Shown here: piece by piece, positions 1 to 7,689 of the stretch | How positions within the stretch are numbered: the stretch's first letter is position 1 | Layout of the letters: each line of letters starts with the position of its first letter | NCBI RefSeq assembly: GCF_001012825.1 | Contig: NZ_LCZJ02000033.1 | Coordinates: 548,242-612,241 of the forward strand | From: Paenibacillus etheri | GTDB taxonomy: Bacteria > Bacillota > Bacilli > Paenibacillales > Paenibacillaceae | Length of the DNA stretch: 64,000 nt | Reading direction: 5' to 3' | Notes under the pieces: model-generated | The model's database searches: none | What the model saw: the letters and a program-made list of their open reading frames with translations, nothing else | What the model was told of the DNA's origin: nothing | Position numbers and translations under genes: made by a program

Positions 1-218
1 TGCGCTTCAAGTAATGGAGCAATAGCTTTTAGGATCTCAGCGTGAGGAACAGGTGAAGCACCGACAACCAATTTCACTGGTTCTGTAGTTGACCCAGTTG
101 CGGCACCATTGTCTGGTGCATTAGTAGCAGCCGAGTTAGAAGCATTATTGTTATTGCCGCAAGCCGCAAGCACCACAACCAATGTCAGACTAAAAAAAGT
201 AAGTAGTAATTTTTTCAT
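1..218 (-). CDS. metQ: Methionine ABC transporter substrate-binding lipoprotein MetQ (partial, 5' part)
   Basis: Only the first 72 codons are inside the window; the gene continues past position 1. The N-terminus has a lysine pair, a hydrophobic stretch and the lipobox LAAC with the lipidated Cys at residue 20, followed by an Asn/Ser/Thr/Ala-rich flexible linker. The first folded residues (VKLVVGASPVPHAEIL) match the opening of NlpA/MetQ-family binding proteins. It would capture D- or L-methionine outside the membrane and hand it to MetI/MetN. The ATG follows a GAGGGGG ribosome binding site. It is the third gene of the metN-metI-metQ operon under the SAM riboswitch. Family assignment is firm despite the truncation, because of the two neighbours. 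Confidence 0.9.
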   Translation of the reverse strand, partial: MKKLLLTFFSLTLVVVLAACGNNNNASNSAATNAPDNGAATGSTTEPVKLVVGASPVPHAEILKAIAPLLEA

Positions 219-275
219 TTTAAATCCCCCTCTTATCTGGTATTTTGTATGAATAAGGCTATATATGGACGTACC

Positions 276-935
276 TTATTTCCGCGTGAAATATTTTACG
301 AGACGATCACCGGCCATTTGCAGCAATTGCACCAGTATTACAATAAACGTTATAGAAATAAGCATAATTTCCGTCTCATAGCGGAGATAGCCATAACGAA
401 TCGCTAGATCACCAAGTCCGCCGCCCCCAACCTGGCCAGCCATTGCCGTATAGGAGACCAGTGTAACCAGTGTGATCGTAACTCCAGCGATCAAACCTGG
501 ACGAGCTTCTGGCAAAAGAACACGCATAACGATCTGATTCGTGGATGCTCCCATTCCTTGCGCCGCTTCGATTACCCCACGATCTACTTCTCTTAGCGCT
601 GTCTCCACCAATCGAGCAAAGAATGGAGCTGCTCCAATCACCAGCGGTGGGATCGTACCGAGTACTCCAATGGAAGTTCCGACAATTTCTTTGGTAAAAG
701 GAATTAATGCCACCATCAAAATAATAAACGGTACGGAACGTAGGATATTTACAAGTAATGATAAGACCGAGTAAATTACTCTGATTACTATACTATTCGA
801 TCTCTCGCATAAATACAATAGAATTCCGAGTGGTAAACCAAGAATAATTGTGAACAATCCGGAAAAAACTATCATTTTCAGAGTAGCAACTGTAGCATCC
901 ATCATTTCTTGCCAATTTAAATCTGCGAAATTCAT
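276..935 (-). CDS. metI: Methionine ABC transporter permease MetI
   Basis: This 219-residue integral membrane protein has five or so hydrophobic segments and the permease EAA loop, visible as EAAQGMGA at residues 123-130, which docks onto the ATPase. Length and sequence (LRSVPFIILMVALIPF, MAGQVGGGGLGDLAIRYGY) match the MetI family. It forms the membrane channel of the methionine importer. Its ATG overlaps the metN stop codon by one base (TAATG), which points to translational coupling, and metQ follows after about 57 bases. Confidence is high. Confidence 0.95.
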   Translation of the reverse strand: MNFADLNWQEMMDATVATLKMIVFSGLFTIILGLPLGILLYLCERSNSIVIRVIYSVLSLLVNILRSVPFIILMVALIPFTKEIVGTSIGVLGTIPPLVIGAAPFFARLVETALREVDRGVIEAAQGMGASTNQIVMRVLLPEARPGLIAGVTITLVTLVSYTAMAGQVGGGGLGDLAIRYGYLRYETEIMLISITFIVILVQLLQMAGDRLVKYFTRK

Positions 936-1951
936 TACGAAATCACCTCCACTTCAAGGCCTTGAGCGGTTAGTTCAGCTATCGTCACAGCAATCGCTTC
1001 AGCTGGGCCTTCGAACCGAACAATCATTTGTCCATAAGGTACGTCTTTAATTGTTGAAATGGTGCCATGCAGAATGGCAAAGCTAACACCCGTTTCGCGT
1101 ACTACATTGGAAAGTGCAGAGCCGTAGGTCTTCTCTCCGAAAAAAGTGATTTTGACGGCCTGAGAGTTGTCCCCAGCAGCAGCGTCAAGCGCCGTACGAA
1201 GGGGTCCCTCATTCTGTGATTCACTGCGGATGAAATCGCGAGTAACCTCATGCTGTGGCTTCAGGAATACCTCCGTAACTTTACCTTGCTCAACGATACC
1301 ACCACCATGAATGACCGCAACACGGTCGCAGATGCTCTGGATCACGTGCATTTCGTGAGTGATCAGCACAATAGTCAGATGGAACCGTTTATTAATATCG
1401 AGCAATAGCTTAAGAATAGCGTCTGTCGTTTGCGGGTCAAGCGCAGAGGTTGCCTCGTCACATAGCAGCACATCAGGATCGCTGGCAAGTGCCCGTGCGA
1501 TGCCGACCCGTTGCTTTTGCCCTCCTGATAACTGAGAGGGATACTTATCCCGGTGTTCTTCAAGCCCAACTAAGGCAAGCAAATCTTTCACTTTTGTATC
1601 AATATCTGCTCTCGAGGAGCCTGTGAGTCGCAAAGGAAAAGCAATATTATCGTACACCGTCGCAGAAGATAGCAGATTGAAATGTTGAAAAATCATCCCT
1701 ATCTTGCGCCGCTGCTCCTGCAGTTGACCTTGAGAAAGCTTGGTTAGCTCAACACCATCTACCCAAACTTCCCCTTCTGTCGGGCGCTCCAACAGATTAA
1801 TGCAACGGATCAATGTGCTTTTTCCCGCTCCAGAATGGCCAATGACTCCGAATATTTCACCTTTTTCGATAGATAAATTCAATCCGGAAAGTGCTGTAGC
1901 CGCATGGCTGCCTTTTCCATATACCTTTGTTATTCCTTTTAAATTAATCAA
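935..1951 (-). CDS. metN: Methionine ABC transporter ATP-binding protein MetN
   Basis: This 338-residue ABC ATPase has Walker A GHSGAGKS at residues 38-45, the signature LSGGQKQR from residue 141 and Walker B VLLCDEAT at 161-168. After about residue 265 comes a C-terminal NIL/ACT-like domain, which in MetN homologues binds methionine and inhibits the transporter when the pool is full. The start is a TTG (TTGATTAATTTA) preceded by AAAGGGGG at about nine bases; no better in-frame start is visible. It is the first gene of the operon and lies directly behind the SAM-I riboswitch. Confidence 0.95.
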   Translation of the reverse strand: MINLKGITKVYGKGSHAATALSGLNLSIEKGEIFGVIGHSGAGKSTLIRCINLLERPTEGEVWVDGVELTKLSQGQLQEQRRKIGMIFQHFNLLSSATVYDNIAFPLRLTGSSRADIDTKVKDLLALVGLEEHRDKYPSQLSGGQKQRVGIARALASDPDVLLCDEATSALDPQTTDAILKLLLDINKRFHLTIVLITHEMHVIQSICDRVAVIHGGGIVEQGKVTEVFLKPQHEVTRDFIRSESQNEGPLRTALDAAAGDNSQAVKITFFGEKTYGSALSNVVRETGVSFAILHGTISTIKDVPYGQMIVRFEGPAEAIAVTIAELTAQGLEVEVIS

Positions 1952-1988
1952 CGCTCGTCGCCCCCTTTATATTTCACTTATTCCATAC

Positions 1989-2030
1989 AAAAAAACCTCC
2001 GACGATCGATGCAGATCGCAAGAGGCCCTG
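1989..2030 (-). terminator. Riboswitch-controlled terminator of the metNIQ leader
   Basis: On the minus strand CCTC-TT-GCGATC pairs with GATCGT-CG-GAGG and is followed by seven T. It stands between the SAM aptamer and metN, as expected for the expression platform of a class I SAM riboswitch. Confidence 0.85.
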
Positions 2031-2051
2031 TGTGTTTATTTAGACAATGCC

Positions 2052-2190
2052 TTCTCATCTGCCAACGACCACAAACCTAGCGTCATTGTAGGAATTAGCA
2101 CCATGACATTTGTACATAACGCTAATCGCGCTGTATACAAATCGGTTGCCGGGCTTCATCGGGCCTATCCCTCCGCCACTCTCGATAAGA
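2052..2190 (-). promoter_or_regulatory. SAM-I (S-box) riboswitch aptamer
   Basis: Read on the minus strand, the leader has the hallmark S-box blocks in order: CTTATCGAGAGTGGCGGAGG, then GGCCCGATGAAGCCCGGCAA, then GGTGCTAATTCC, closed by GATGAG, which pairs with CTTATC to form P1. The kink-turn and pseudoknot bases are intact by eye. With SAM bound, the downstream terminator forms and metNIQ is off; when methionine/SAM is low the importer is expressed. Confidence 0.93.
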
Positions 2191-2243
2191 TATAGAGTAT
2201 GAAATTTTATGTTTGATTTCGTACAGACTTTAATGCAAGCATA

Positions 2244-2272
2244 AGTATAGTAAGTTTCTTGTTTTTTGTCAA
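2244..2272 (-). promoter_or_regulatory. SigA promoter of the metNIQ leader
   Basis: On the minus strand TTGACA, 17 bases, TATACT: a near-consensus vegetative promoter placed about 55 bases before the S-box aptamer. Confidence 0.8.
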
Positions 2273-2291
2273 AAGGAAATATCTTGAACGC

Positions 2292-3026
2292 TTATGATTG
2301 TACGCTCTTTGCCTTGCTGATTTTCTTACGCAGCTGTTCATTGCTGTAGCTAAATGCCACGATTAATGTTTTACAGTTCATTTCAAGGGACTGCTTTAAA
2401 TCCTCAAGATGACTATCTAAATCCTCAAGCTGAATTTTGTCATGCAGACCTTGATGTCGCTGCCATAAATCATCCTGCATTTCGGAATTCATATAATGAA
2501 TTTCAGCATTTCTGCGCTTGCGTAGATTCTCCAGTGGATCTCGATAGGAGTTCTTGATCTGTTCCAGTTGATCCGCTAATGCAGGATGCACATTCAATAA
2601 TTGAAGCTGACGCAGCACTGTAAAATAAGAAAAGTGCGTTTTTAATTTAGAGGTTTCGAGGTCATAAAAATGATTCAGCACCGTTCCAAGCTTGTCCAGA
2701 AGAGAGAACACACGAATAAATCCATCTTTATAAAAGTAAACATAACGCGCATAATCGCCTTGTTCCACTGGTGACATATCGTCCATATAACCAGCGATTA
2801 CCGACCTCCGGTAAAAAGCGGCCGCGAACCAGCTTTGCTCCAATTCATCCAATGAGGAGATCAGTCCACGTGTCCAAATCTCCAGCTTGCGGTATTCATG
2901 GTCATTATCCTCATGGGCGTTCATTTCCTTGCGCAGTAAGGCTGCAAATGTGGCCATGTTCTCCATCGCATCAGCCAATACACCGCTGTTCTTTCGAGGC
3001 GGTTCTCCAAGTATAACCCTCAGCAT
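2292..3026 (-). CDS. HEPN-like protein of the Cthe_2314 type, function unknown
   Basis: This is a soluble, helix-rich protein of 244 residues with no signal peptide or membrane segment. An R-x4-H motif (RNAEIH, residues 172-177) sits in a charged helix, the arrangement of HEPN domains, and the overall look resembles the Cthe_2314 HEPN family found in Paenibacillus and clostridia. HEPN proteins are often RNases or antitoxin-linked, but no nucleotidyltransferase or toxin partner is adjacent, so no function is claimed. The ATG follows AGGAGG at eight bases. Immediately upstream of that site is a palindromic AGTTTTGT/ACAAAACT repeat (3043-3104) of the same kind as the one preceding the gene at 22117. 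Confidence 0.6.
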   Translation of the reverse strand: MLRVILGEPPRKNSGVLADAMENMATFAALLRKEMNAHEDNDHEYRKLEIWTRGLISSLDELEQSWFAAAFYRRSVIAGYMDDMSPVEQGDYARYVYFYKDGFIRVFSLLDKLGTVLNHFYDLETSKLKTHFSYFTVLRQLQLLNVHPALADQLEQIKNSYRDPLENLRKRRNAEIHYMNSEMQDDLWQRHQGLHDKIQLEDLDSHLEDLKQSLEMNCKTLIVAFSYSNEQLRKKISKAKSVQS

Positions 3027-3042
3027 ATCCCAGTCCTCCTAA

Positions 3043-3104
3043 AGTTTTGTCCAGCGTCTGCTTGCATGGACTGCTTCGTACAAAACTCGCGCCGTAAGCA
3101 TTAG
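3043..3104. repeat. Ribosome-binding-site-proximal palindromic repeat, copy at 3043
   Basis: AGTTTTGT (3043-3050) and ACAAAACT flank about 30 bases of variable sequence, followed by CGTAAGCATT. The frame is the same as in the tandem copies at 22543-22668: it abuts CCTCCT (the minus-strand ribosome binding site of the next gene) and ends in GTAAGCATT. The loop differs from those copies. Confidence 0.6.
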
Positions 3105-3181
3105 TTAATCAGCACCACGATATACCGATTTCCATTTTATTATTCCGCAGGTAAAGCGACTCTATCCACGGAGGGAACTTT

Positions 3182-4174
3182 CTACCAAGGGGGTGGAACC
3201 ATTGAGTTATTGACTTTATTTTCAAACCCGGCATTTCTCGCGCTACTCAGCTGCCAAACTCTTACACTCATATAGCATAGAACACCAAACAAGCAAGCAA
3301 TCAACAAAATATGAGCCAAGGCAGCAAATATGTACAATCTTTCATTATCTAGTGTGTAAACAACAGCAGCTCCACTAAACACCTGCATTAAGCATAGCAG
3401 AACAGCAGCAACGCCAAGAGCTCTTAGCTCTGGATAATCCTTATGTTTCCAAAAAGCTAGATGTCCGAGCACCGCAGTAAGAATAAATAAGATCAAAGCC
3501 GCAATCCGATGTGTAAAAACAATACCTACTCCCCCGGAAAGCTCAGGAACCCATTCACCGTTACAAAGCGGCCAGCCAGAACATCCCCCGCGTGAATCCG
3601 TATGACTAACAAAGGCTCCAATATAAACGACAATATAGGAATATAAGGCCGTAAAGCAGGTTAAATTTCGGAAAGCCTTGCTGACGGGCTTCTTCTGAAT
3701 CTCCATCTTATGATCGTATTCGCCTGCTTCATGTCGCCTTTTGGTTCCGAGAGCCAACATCAGAGAACTTGAAAAAGCGATCAAGGAAAAGCCCATATGT
3801 AGTGCCATTACAGCAGCAGATTGGGACTTAATTACTGCAAGCGCTCCCATACCACCTTGTACAATTACAAACAGCAAAGTCATAAATGCATATACTAACA
3901 AATCCCGCCGATTTCGAGCATATCGCCAAAAAGCAATCATCGAGGCAAGTGACAATAACCCTGCCAATCCACTAAACAAGCGATGGGTGTATTCAATCAT
4001 CGAGCCTACAGTATAGGCCGGAATCAATTTCCCATGACAGAGCGGCCATTCATTTCCACATTCCAATCCCGATCCAGTCTTCGTTACAACCGCTCCTCCT
4101 AGTACAGCGAGGAACATGATAAGGCAAGTAAGATAACTAAGCCATTTCAACTGATTTGTCGTCAAAAATATCAC
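3182..4174 (-). CDS. ctaA: Heme A synthase CtaA (COX15 family)
   Basis: CtaA oxidises the C8 methyl of heme O to a formyl group, giving heme A for cytochrome aa3 oxidase. The protein has eight hydrophobic segments. The Bacillus-type extracytoplasmic cysteine pair is present (C39 and C46 in GLECGNEWPLCHG), repeated in the second half as GGCSGWPLCNG. Heme-ligand histidines are seen at H64 (EYTHR), in ALHMGFS, in FTHRIAAL and in LAHILLIA. The GTG at 4174 gives the full first segment; a TTG three codons inside, behind GGGTGAT, is an alternative. Unlike in Bacillus subtilis, where ctaA and ctaB are neighbours, ctaB lies 12 kb away here. Confidence 0.93.
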   Translation of the reverse strand: MIFLTTNQLKWLSYLTCLIMFLAVLGGAVVTKTGSGLECGNEWPLCHGKLIPAYTVGSMIEYTHRLFSGLAGLLSLASMIAFWRYARNRRDLLVYAFMTLLFVIVQGGMGALAVIKSQSAAVMALHMGFSLIAFSSSLMLALGTKRRHEAGEYDHKMEIQKKPVSKAFRNLTCFTALYSYIVVYIGAFVSHTDSRGGCSGWPLCNGEWVPELSGGVGIVFTHRIAALILFILTAVLGHLAFWKHKDYPELRALGVAAVLLCLMQVFSGAAVVYTLDNERLYIFAALAHILLIACLFGVLCYMSVRVWQLSSARNAGFENKVNNSMVPPPW

Positions 4175-4203
4175 CCGCAGTTTTTAGTAATGAAGAAGCA
4201 TTT

Positions 4204-4249
4204 TAAAAAAACCACCGCTTTTGCTCAAACAGGCGAAAGCGGTGGTTTT
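4204..4249 (-). terminator. Terminator after the thioredoxin gene
   Basis: ACCACCGCTTT pairs with AAAGCGGTGGT, and on the minus strand a run of seven T follows. It separates the thioredoxin gene from ctaA. Confidence 0.85.
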
Positions 4250-4255
4250 CCGGAA

Positions 4256-4600
4256 TTACTGTAGAAGGCTTTGATGCACTTGAACCGCTTTATCCAGGAA
4301 ATTCTCAATTTCCTCGCGGGATTTACGTAATTTATTAACGAATCTAACCAATTCACGTCCATCGGAATACGCGACAAAGCTTGGAATACCCATAATATTT
4401 TGTTCCTGACTAACATCACCCACAGCATCAACGTCAACCTCAACCAGCGTTAGACGATCTGCATAGGCTTGCTCTACCTCAGGGATAAAAGGATCGATAA
4501 ATTTACAATCCGAGCACCAGTCCGCCTTGAAGATAGCTACTGTTAATCGAGGAGATTGAATGGCTACCTGAAATTCAGCAGGAGAACTAATTTTGTCCAT
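4256..4600 (-). CDS. Thioredoxin-family protein
   Basis: This is a small single-domain thioredoxin fold of 114 residues with the active-site pair C29-S-D-C32 in ADWCSDCKF, preceded by VAIFKADW and followed by the usual IMGIPSFVAY with the cis-proline. The CSDC dipeptide differs from the CGPC of housekeeping TrxA, so redox potential and partners probably differ. There is no signal peptide, so it is cytoplasmic. I chose the ATG at 4600 because AAAGGA lies 11 bases before it; a longer frame to 4657 exists but has no ribosome binding site and adds unconserved residues. A terminator follows directly. Confidence 0.85.
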   Translation of the reverse strand: MDKISSPAEFQVAIQSPRLTVAIFKADWCSDCKFIDPFIPEVEQAYADRLTLVEVDVDAVGDVSQEQNIMGIPSFVAYSDGRELVRFVNKLRKSREEIENFLDKAVQVHQSLLQ

Positions 4601-4678
4601 AGCTTGTTCAGTCCTTTCTTCCATATCTGTCAAATTTCTATTCTTTAAGTGAAGCAAAATGTAATGCAGAAGTCAAAC

Positions 4679-6307
4679 CTATTCTCTCATACGAACACGC
4701 GCAGGCTGTAATTTCATCAGCGGATTCAACAATTTTTGCAATGCACGCGGATAACTGGAGATTTCCTGTCTAGTAAGCACGCCCAGCACAATAAGCAGTA
4801 CCAGATAAATAACAACAACAGCGGCCCCTACAACAAGACAAGTGATCAGAAACGCCAGACGTGCAGGCATCAGATCCGTCAACAGAATTCCAGCTTGGTT
4901 CAAACCAAAACCAATGCCACCGGACACAAGAACCGCAATTGCGAAGCCACCCCAACGTTTACCCATAATTTCGAAAGGTACAATGGATTTCAGCATCCGT
5001 AGGTTAAGAATAGTAATGACTACGAAACAAAGTGCTGTTGCGCCGATAATTCCGTAGATCCCAAATACCTTACTCAGCAAGAAGCTTGCGGCTAATTTAA
5101 CAATAATACCCACTAGCACATAATACATTGAAATACGTGATTTGCCCATACCGAGCAAAATGGAGTTCGTTGTCATCATGGTGATCTGAAAGATCGTTCC
5201 AATCGTAAGCATTGCCACAATTCCGCTTCCATCCAAGCTACTGAACAATAACCCGTTCACAGAATAGGCCGCTGCCACAAGCGCCAATACAATTGGCATC
5301 CCTGTCAGGATAGAAATCCGCAAAGCAAGTGTAATTTGCTTCTTCAAGTGTCCCTCATCATGACGGGCATAGGCAGCCGAAATGATTGGAATCAACGAGG
5401 TACCTAGCGCAATGGCTAGTACTGGTGGAATTCCGGCCACACTTTGAGCACGCGTGGTTAGTATACCCAAAGCTGCGGTTGCACTCTCTCTACCCATCTG
5501 ATCGATAAGCAGTGGAACAGCCAAAGAAGTATCAATTACATTCACTACTGGAATCGTAAGTGAAGAGAGCACGATCGGAATCGATAGTGTGAAAATATCC
5601 TTGTAAATTCCCCAAATCGGTAATTTTTGAGTGGTATCGTAATTTAACCCCTGCTGTTTATCCTCTCGGCGCAGCTTGATTGCAAAATAAATCATGACAC
5701 CAAACGCTGCAATACTACCAATTACGCTACCGAAGGATGCTCCCGCAGCGATAGTTGTATTGTTATAACCCTGCTGTAATAGAATATAAGCTAGTAAAAT
5801 AGCGACTAGTACGCGAGCGAACTGCTCTACAATCTGCGAAATACCACCAGCCATCATATTGTTGCGCCCTTGAAAATATCCACGCATCATGGCAATTGCC
5901 GGAAAAAGTAAAAGCGCGGGTGCAATCGCCCTAACTGCCATCGCTGATTCAGGTACGTCAGCAATATGTGTCGCATAGAAAGGAGCACCTATGTACAGCA
6001 AGGCAGTCATGATTACCCCTGCTGCTACTGAAAATAGTAATGCGGCATGATACACTTGTCTCGCCTCTTCAGGACGATTCAGAGCGTACCGCTCGGAGAC
6101 CATTTTACTGAGCGTACTTGGAATACCTGCTGTAGCCACGGTAAGCAGCATTAAATAGATATTGTTCGATACCCCAAACGATGCTCTCCCCACATCATCA
6201 AAAATATGATCCAGCGGCACCCGCTGAACAAGCCCGAGTACCCTTGCCACCAACGCTGCAGCAGCAAGGATAAGCGTGCCTTTTACAAAAGACTCTTTCT
6301 TGGACAA
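4679..6307 (-). CDS. MurJ/YtgP-like polysaccharide flippase (MOP superfamily)
   Basis: This is a 542-residue polytopic protein with about 14 hydrophobic segments. The N-terminus KGTLILAAAALVARVLGLVQRVPL and the following pattern match the YtgP/SpoVB group of the MVF family. Bacillus YtgP moves lipid II across the membrane for cell-wall synthesis; SpoVB does so in the spore cortex. Length is close to YtgP (about 544). The start is TTG behind AAGGGG at seven bases. Which paralogue this is cannot be settled by eye. The two penicillin-binding proteins downstream in the map would use the product of such a flippase. Confidence 0.82.
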   Translation of the reverse strand: MSKKESFVKGTLILAAAALVARVLGLVQRVPLDHIFDDVGRASFGVSNNIYLMLLTVATAGIPSTLSKMVSERYALNRPEEARQVYHAALLFSVAAGVIMTALLYIGAPFYATHIADVPESAMAVRAIAPALLLFPAIAMMRGYFQGRNNMMAGGISQIVEQFARVLVAILLAYILLQQGYNNTTIAAGASFGSVIGSIAAFGVMIYFAIKLRREDKQQGLNYDTTQKLPIWGIYKDIFTLSIPIVLSSLTIPVVNVIDTSLAVPLLIDQMGRESATAALGILTTRAQSVAGIPPVLAIALGTSLIPIISAAYARHDEGHLKKQITLALRISILTGMPIVLALVAAAYSVNGLLFSSLDGSGIVAMLTIGTIFQITMMTTNSILLGMGKSRISMYYVLVGIIVKLAASFLLSKVFGIYGIIGATALCFVVITILNLRMLKSIVPFEIMGKRWGGFAIAVLVSGGIGFGLNQAGILLTDLMPARLAFLITCLVVGAAVVVIYLVLLIVLGVLTRQEISSYPRALQKLLNPLMKLQPARVRMRE

Positions 6308-6334
6308 ACCATTTCCCCTTCTTCACTGTTAAAA

Positions 6335-6820
6335 TTAAAACCGGGCGACCCATATAAAAAAGAGGACGACCATAATAATTTGTAGCACAATTTTGACAAC
6401 AGTACTACTAAACAACCCAAGTATTGATCCTACACTTACTTTGGCAGCTTTAGCTGGTGAAGAACCCACGATCAATTCTCCTATAAAGGCACCCAGAAAT
6501 GGACCAATAATAAGTCCAAAGGCTGGGATTACAAAAGGACCAATGATTAGCCCAATCGTACTCCCGATAATGGAGGAACGTGAGCCGCCAAATTTCTTAA
6601 CGCCCCACGCCCCTACAACGTAATCAGCAATAAATAGAACTACAACGATTAGCGTTTGAATGATCCAGAACCAAACACCAAAAGGCTCGAAAGAAAAGAA
6701 CCAGCCATATACGAAAAAGGCAAGATAAATCGCAAGTGCACCCGGTAGTATAGGATACACAGCCCCGGCCAGCCCTACGGCGAACAAAGCAATAATAAGA
6801 ATCCAACCCAGGATCGTCAA
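6335..6820 (-). CDS. DUF456 family membrane protein
   Basis: This 161-residue protein is almost entirely hydrophobic, with glycine-rich segments (GLAGAVYPILPGALAIYLA; IGSTIGLIIGPFVIPAFGLI) typical of the DUF456 family of small, uncharacterised four- to five-span membrane proteins. The start is TTG, strongly supported by AGGAGG seven bases upstream. It lies 27 bases before the flippase gene on the same strand and may be cotranscribed with it. Function is unknown. Confidence 0.85.
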   Translation of the reverse strand: MTILGWILIIALFAVGLAGAVYPILPGALAIYLAFFVYGWFFSFEPFGVWFWIIQTLIVVVLFIADYVVGAWGVKKFGGSRSSIIGSTIGLIIGPFVIPAFGLIIGPFLGAFIGELIVGSSPAKAAKVSVGSILGLFSSTVVKIVLQIIMVVLFFIWVARF

Positions 6821-6859
6821 TACTTAACCTCCTAATCGCAAATATGCTCTATGGATTCA

Positions 6860-7612
6860 CTACGCAATAGCTTCATTAAAAATATATTTTTGAACGACTT
6901 CTGCGATTCCGTCATTATTATTAGAAGCCACCACAGCATCAGCCTCTTCTTTAACCGTCTCCTGAGCGTTGCCCATAGCGACCCCAAGCCCTGCCTGCTG
7001 AATCGCTGCAAGGTCGTTGAGGCTATCGCCAACCGCTATAACTTGGGACATATCTAGCCCTAGCAGCTTACAGACTTCCAAGATTCCGGCGGCTTTATTC
7101 ACACCTAATGGGTTAATCTCGAAATTATGCGGAGAGGAGTTCGTAATCTCCAGTCCACCCATATCTTGAAGGCGAAGCAACAGCTTATGACGAAGATCAT
7201 CATCTTCGGTGTGATAACCGAATTTAAGCCATTCTCTGCCTGTGACATCCCCATCCCAGTTATCCTGTTTGTGGACTTTTTCCGTAGAATAAGCCCAGAA
7301 CCAGATGTCATCTTCCTTCGCGAGCTCATACATTTGTCGTACCAGCGTAGGGTCCATCAGCGATCGACGATAAATTTCGTGTGGTGCTCGCCATACCTCA
7401 CTACCGTTTACAGTAATCATCGGTGTTTCTAGTCCAAGCTGCTCAGCATATGGAAATGCACTTGTAAAAGCTCGGCCTGTCGACAGACAGACATGAACGC
7501 CTGCGTCGACCGCCTTTTGAAGCCATTTCACCGTTGTAGGTGTAATAATCTGTTCATCATTCAGTAGGGTTCCATCCATATCCAAAGCAAGCAGGCGGTA
7601 TTTGGCAGTCAT
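6860..7612 (-). CDS. HAD-superfamily Cof-type phosphatase
   Basis: This is a haloacid-dehalogenase hydrolase of the Cof/YbiV type (type IIB cap), 250 residues. Motif I DMDGT is at residues 11-15 (nucleophile D11), motif II LSTGR about 46, the motif III lysine in GVNKAAGI near 173, and motif IV GDSLND at 195-200. Such enzymes dephosphorylate sugar phosphates, FMN or pyridoxal phosphate; the substrate cannot be told from sequence. The ATG at 7612 is preferred because GGAGG lies seven bases upstream, whereas the GTG two codons earlier would touch that site. Confidence 0.88.
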   Translation of the reverse strand: MTAKYRLLALDMDGTLLNDEQIITPTTVKWLQKAVDAGVHVCLSTGRAFTSAFPYAEQLGLETPMITVNGSEVWRAPHEIYRRSLMDPTLVRQMYELAKEDDIWFWAYSTEKVHKQDNWDGDVTGREWLKFGYHTEDDDLRHKLLLRLQDMGGLEITNSSPHNFEINPLGVNKAAGILEVCKLLGLDMSQVIAVGDSLNDLAAIQQAGLGVAMGNAQETVKEEADAVVASNNNDGIAEVVQKYIFNEAIA

Positions 7613-7689
7613 TGCCACCCCTCCATTCTTGTATGCTCTTAATAGAGCAGCTGTTTATTTTTTAATCATTATTCACCTTAGAGACAAAG

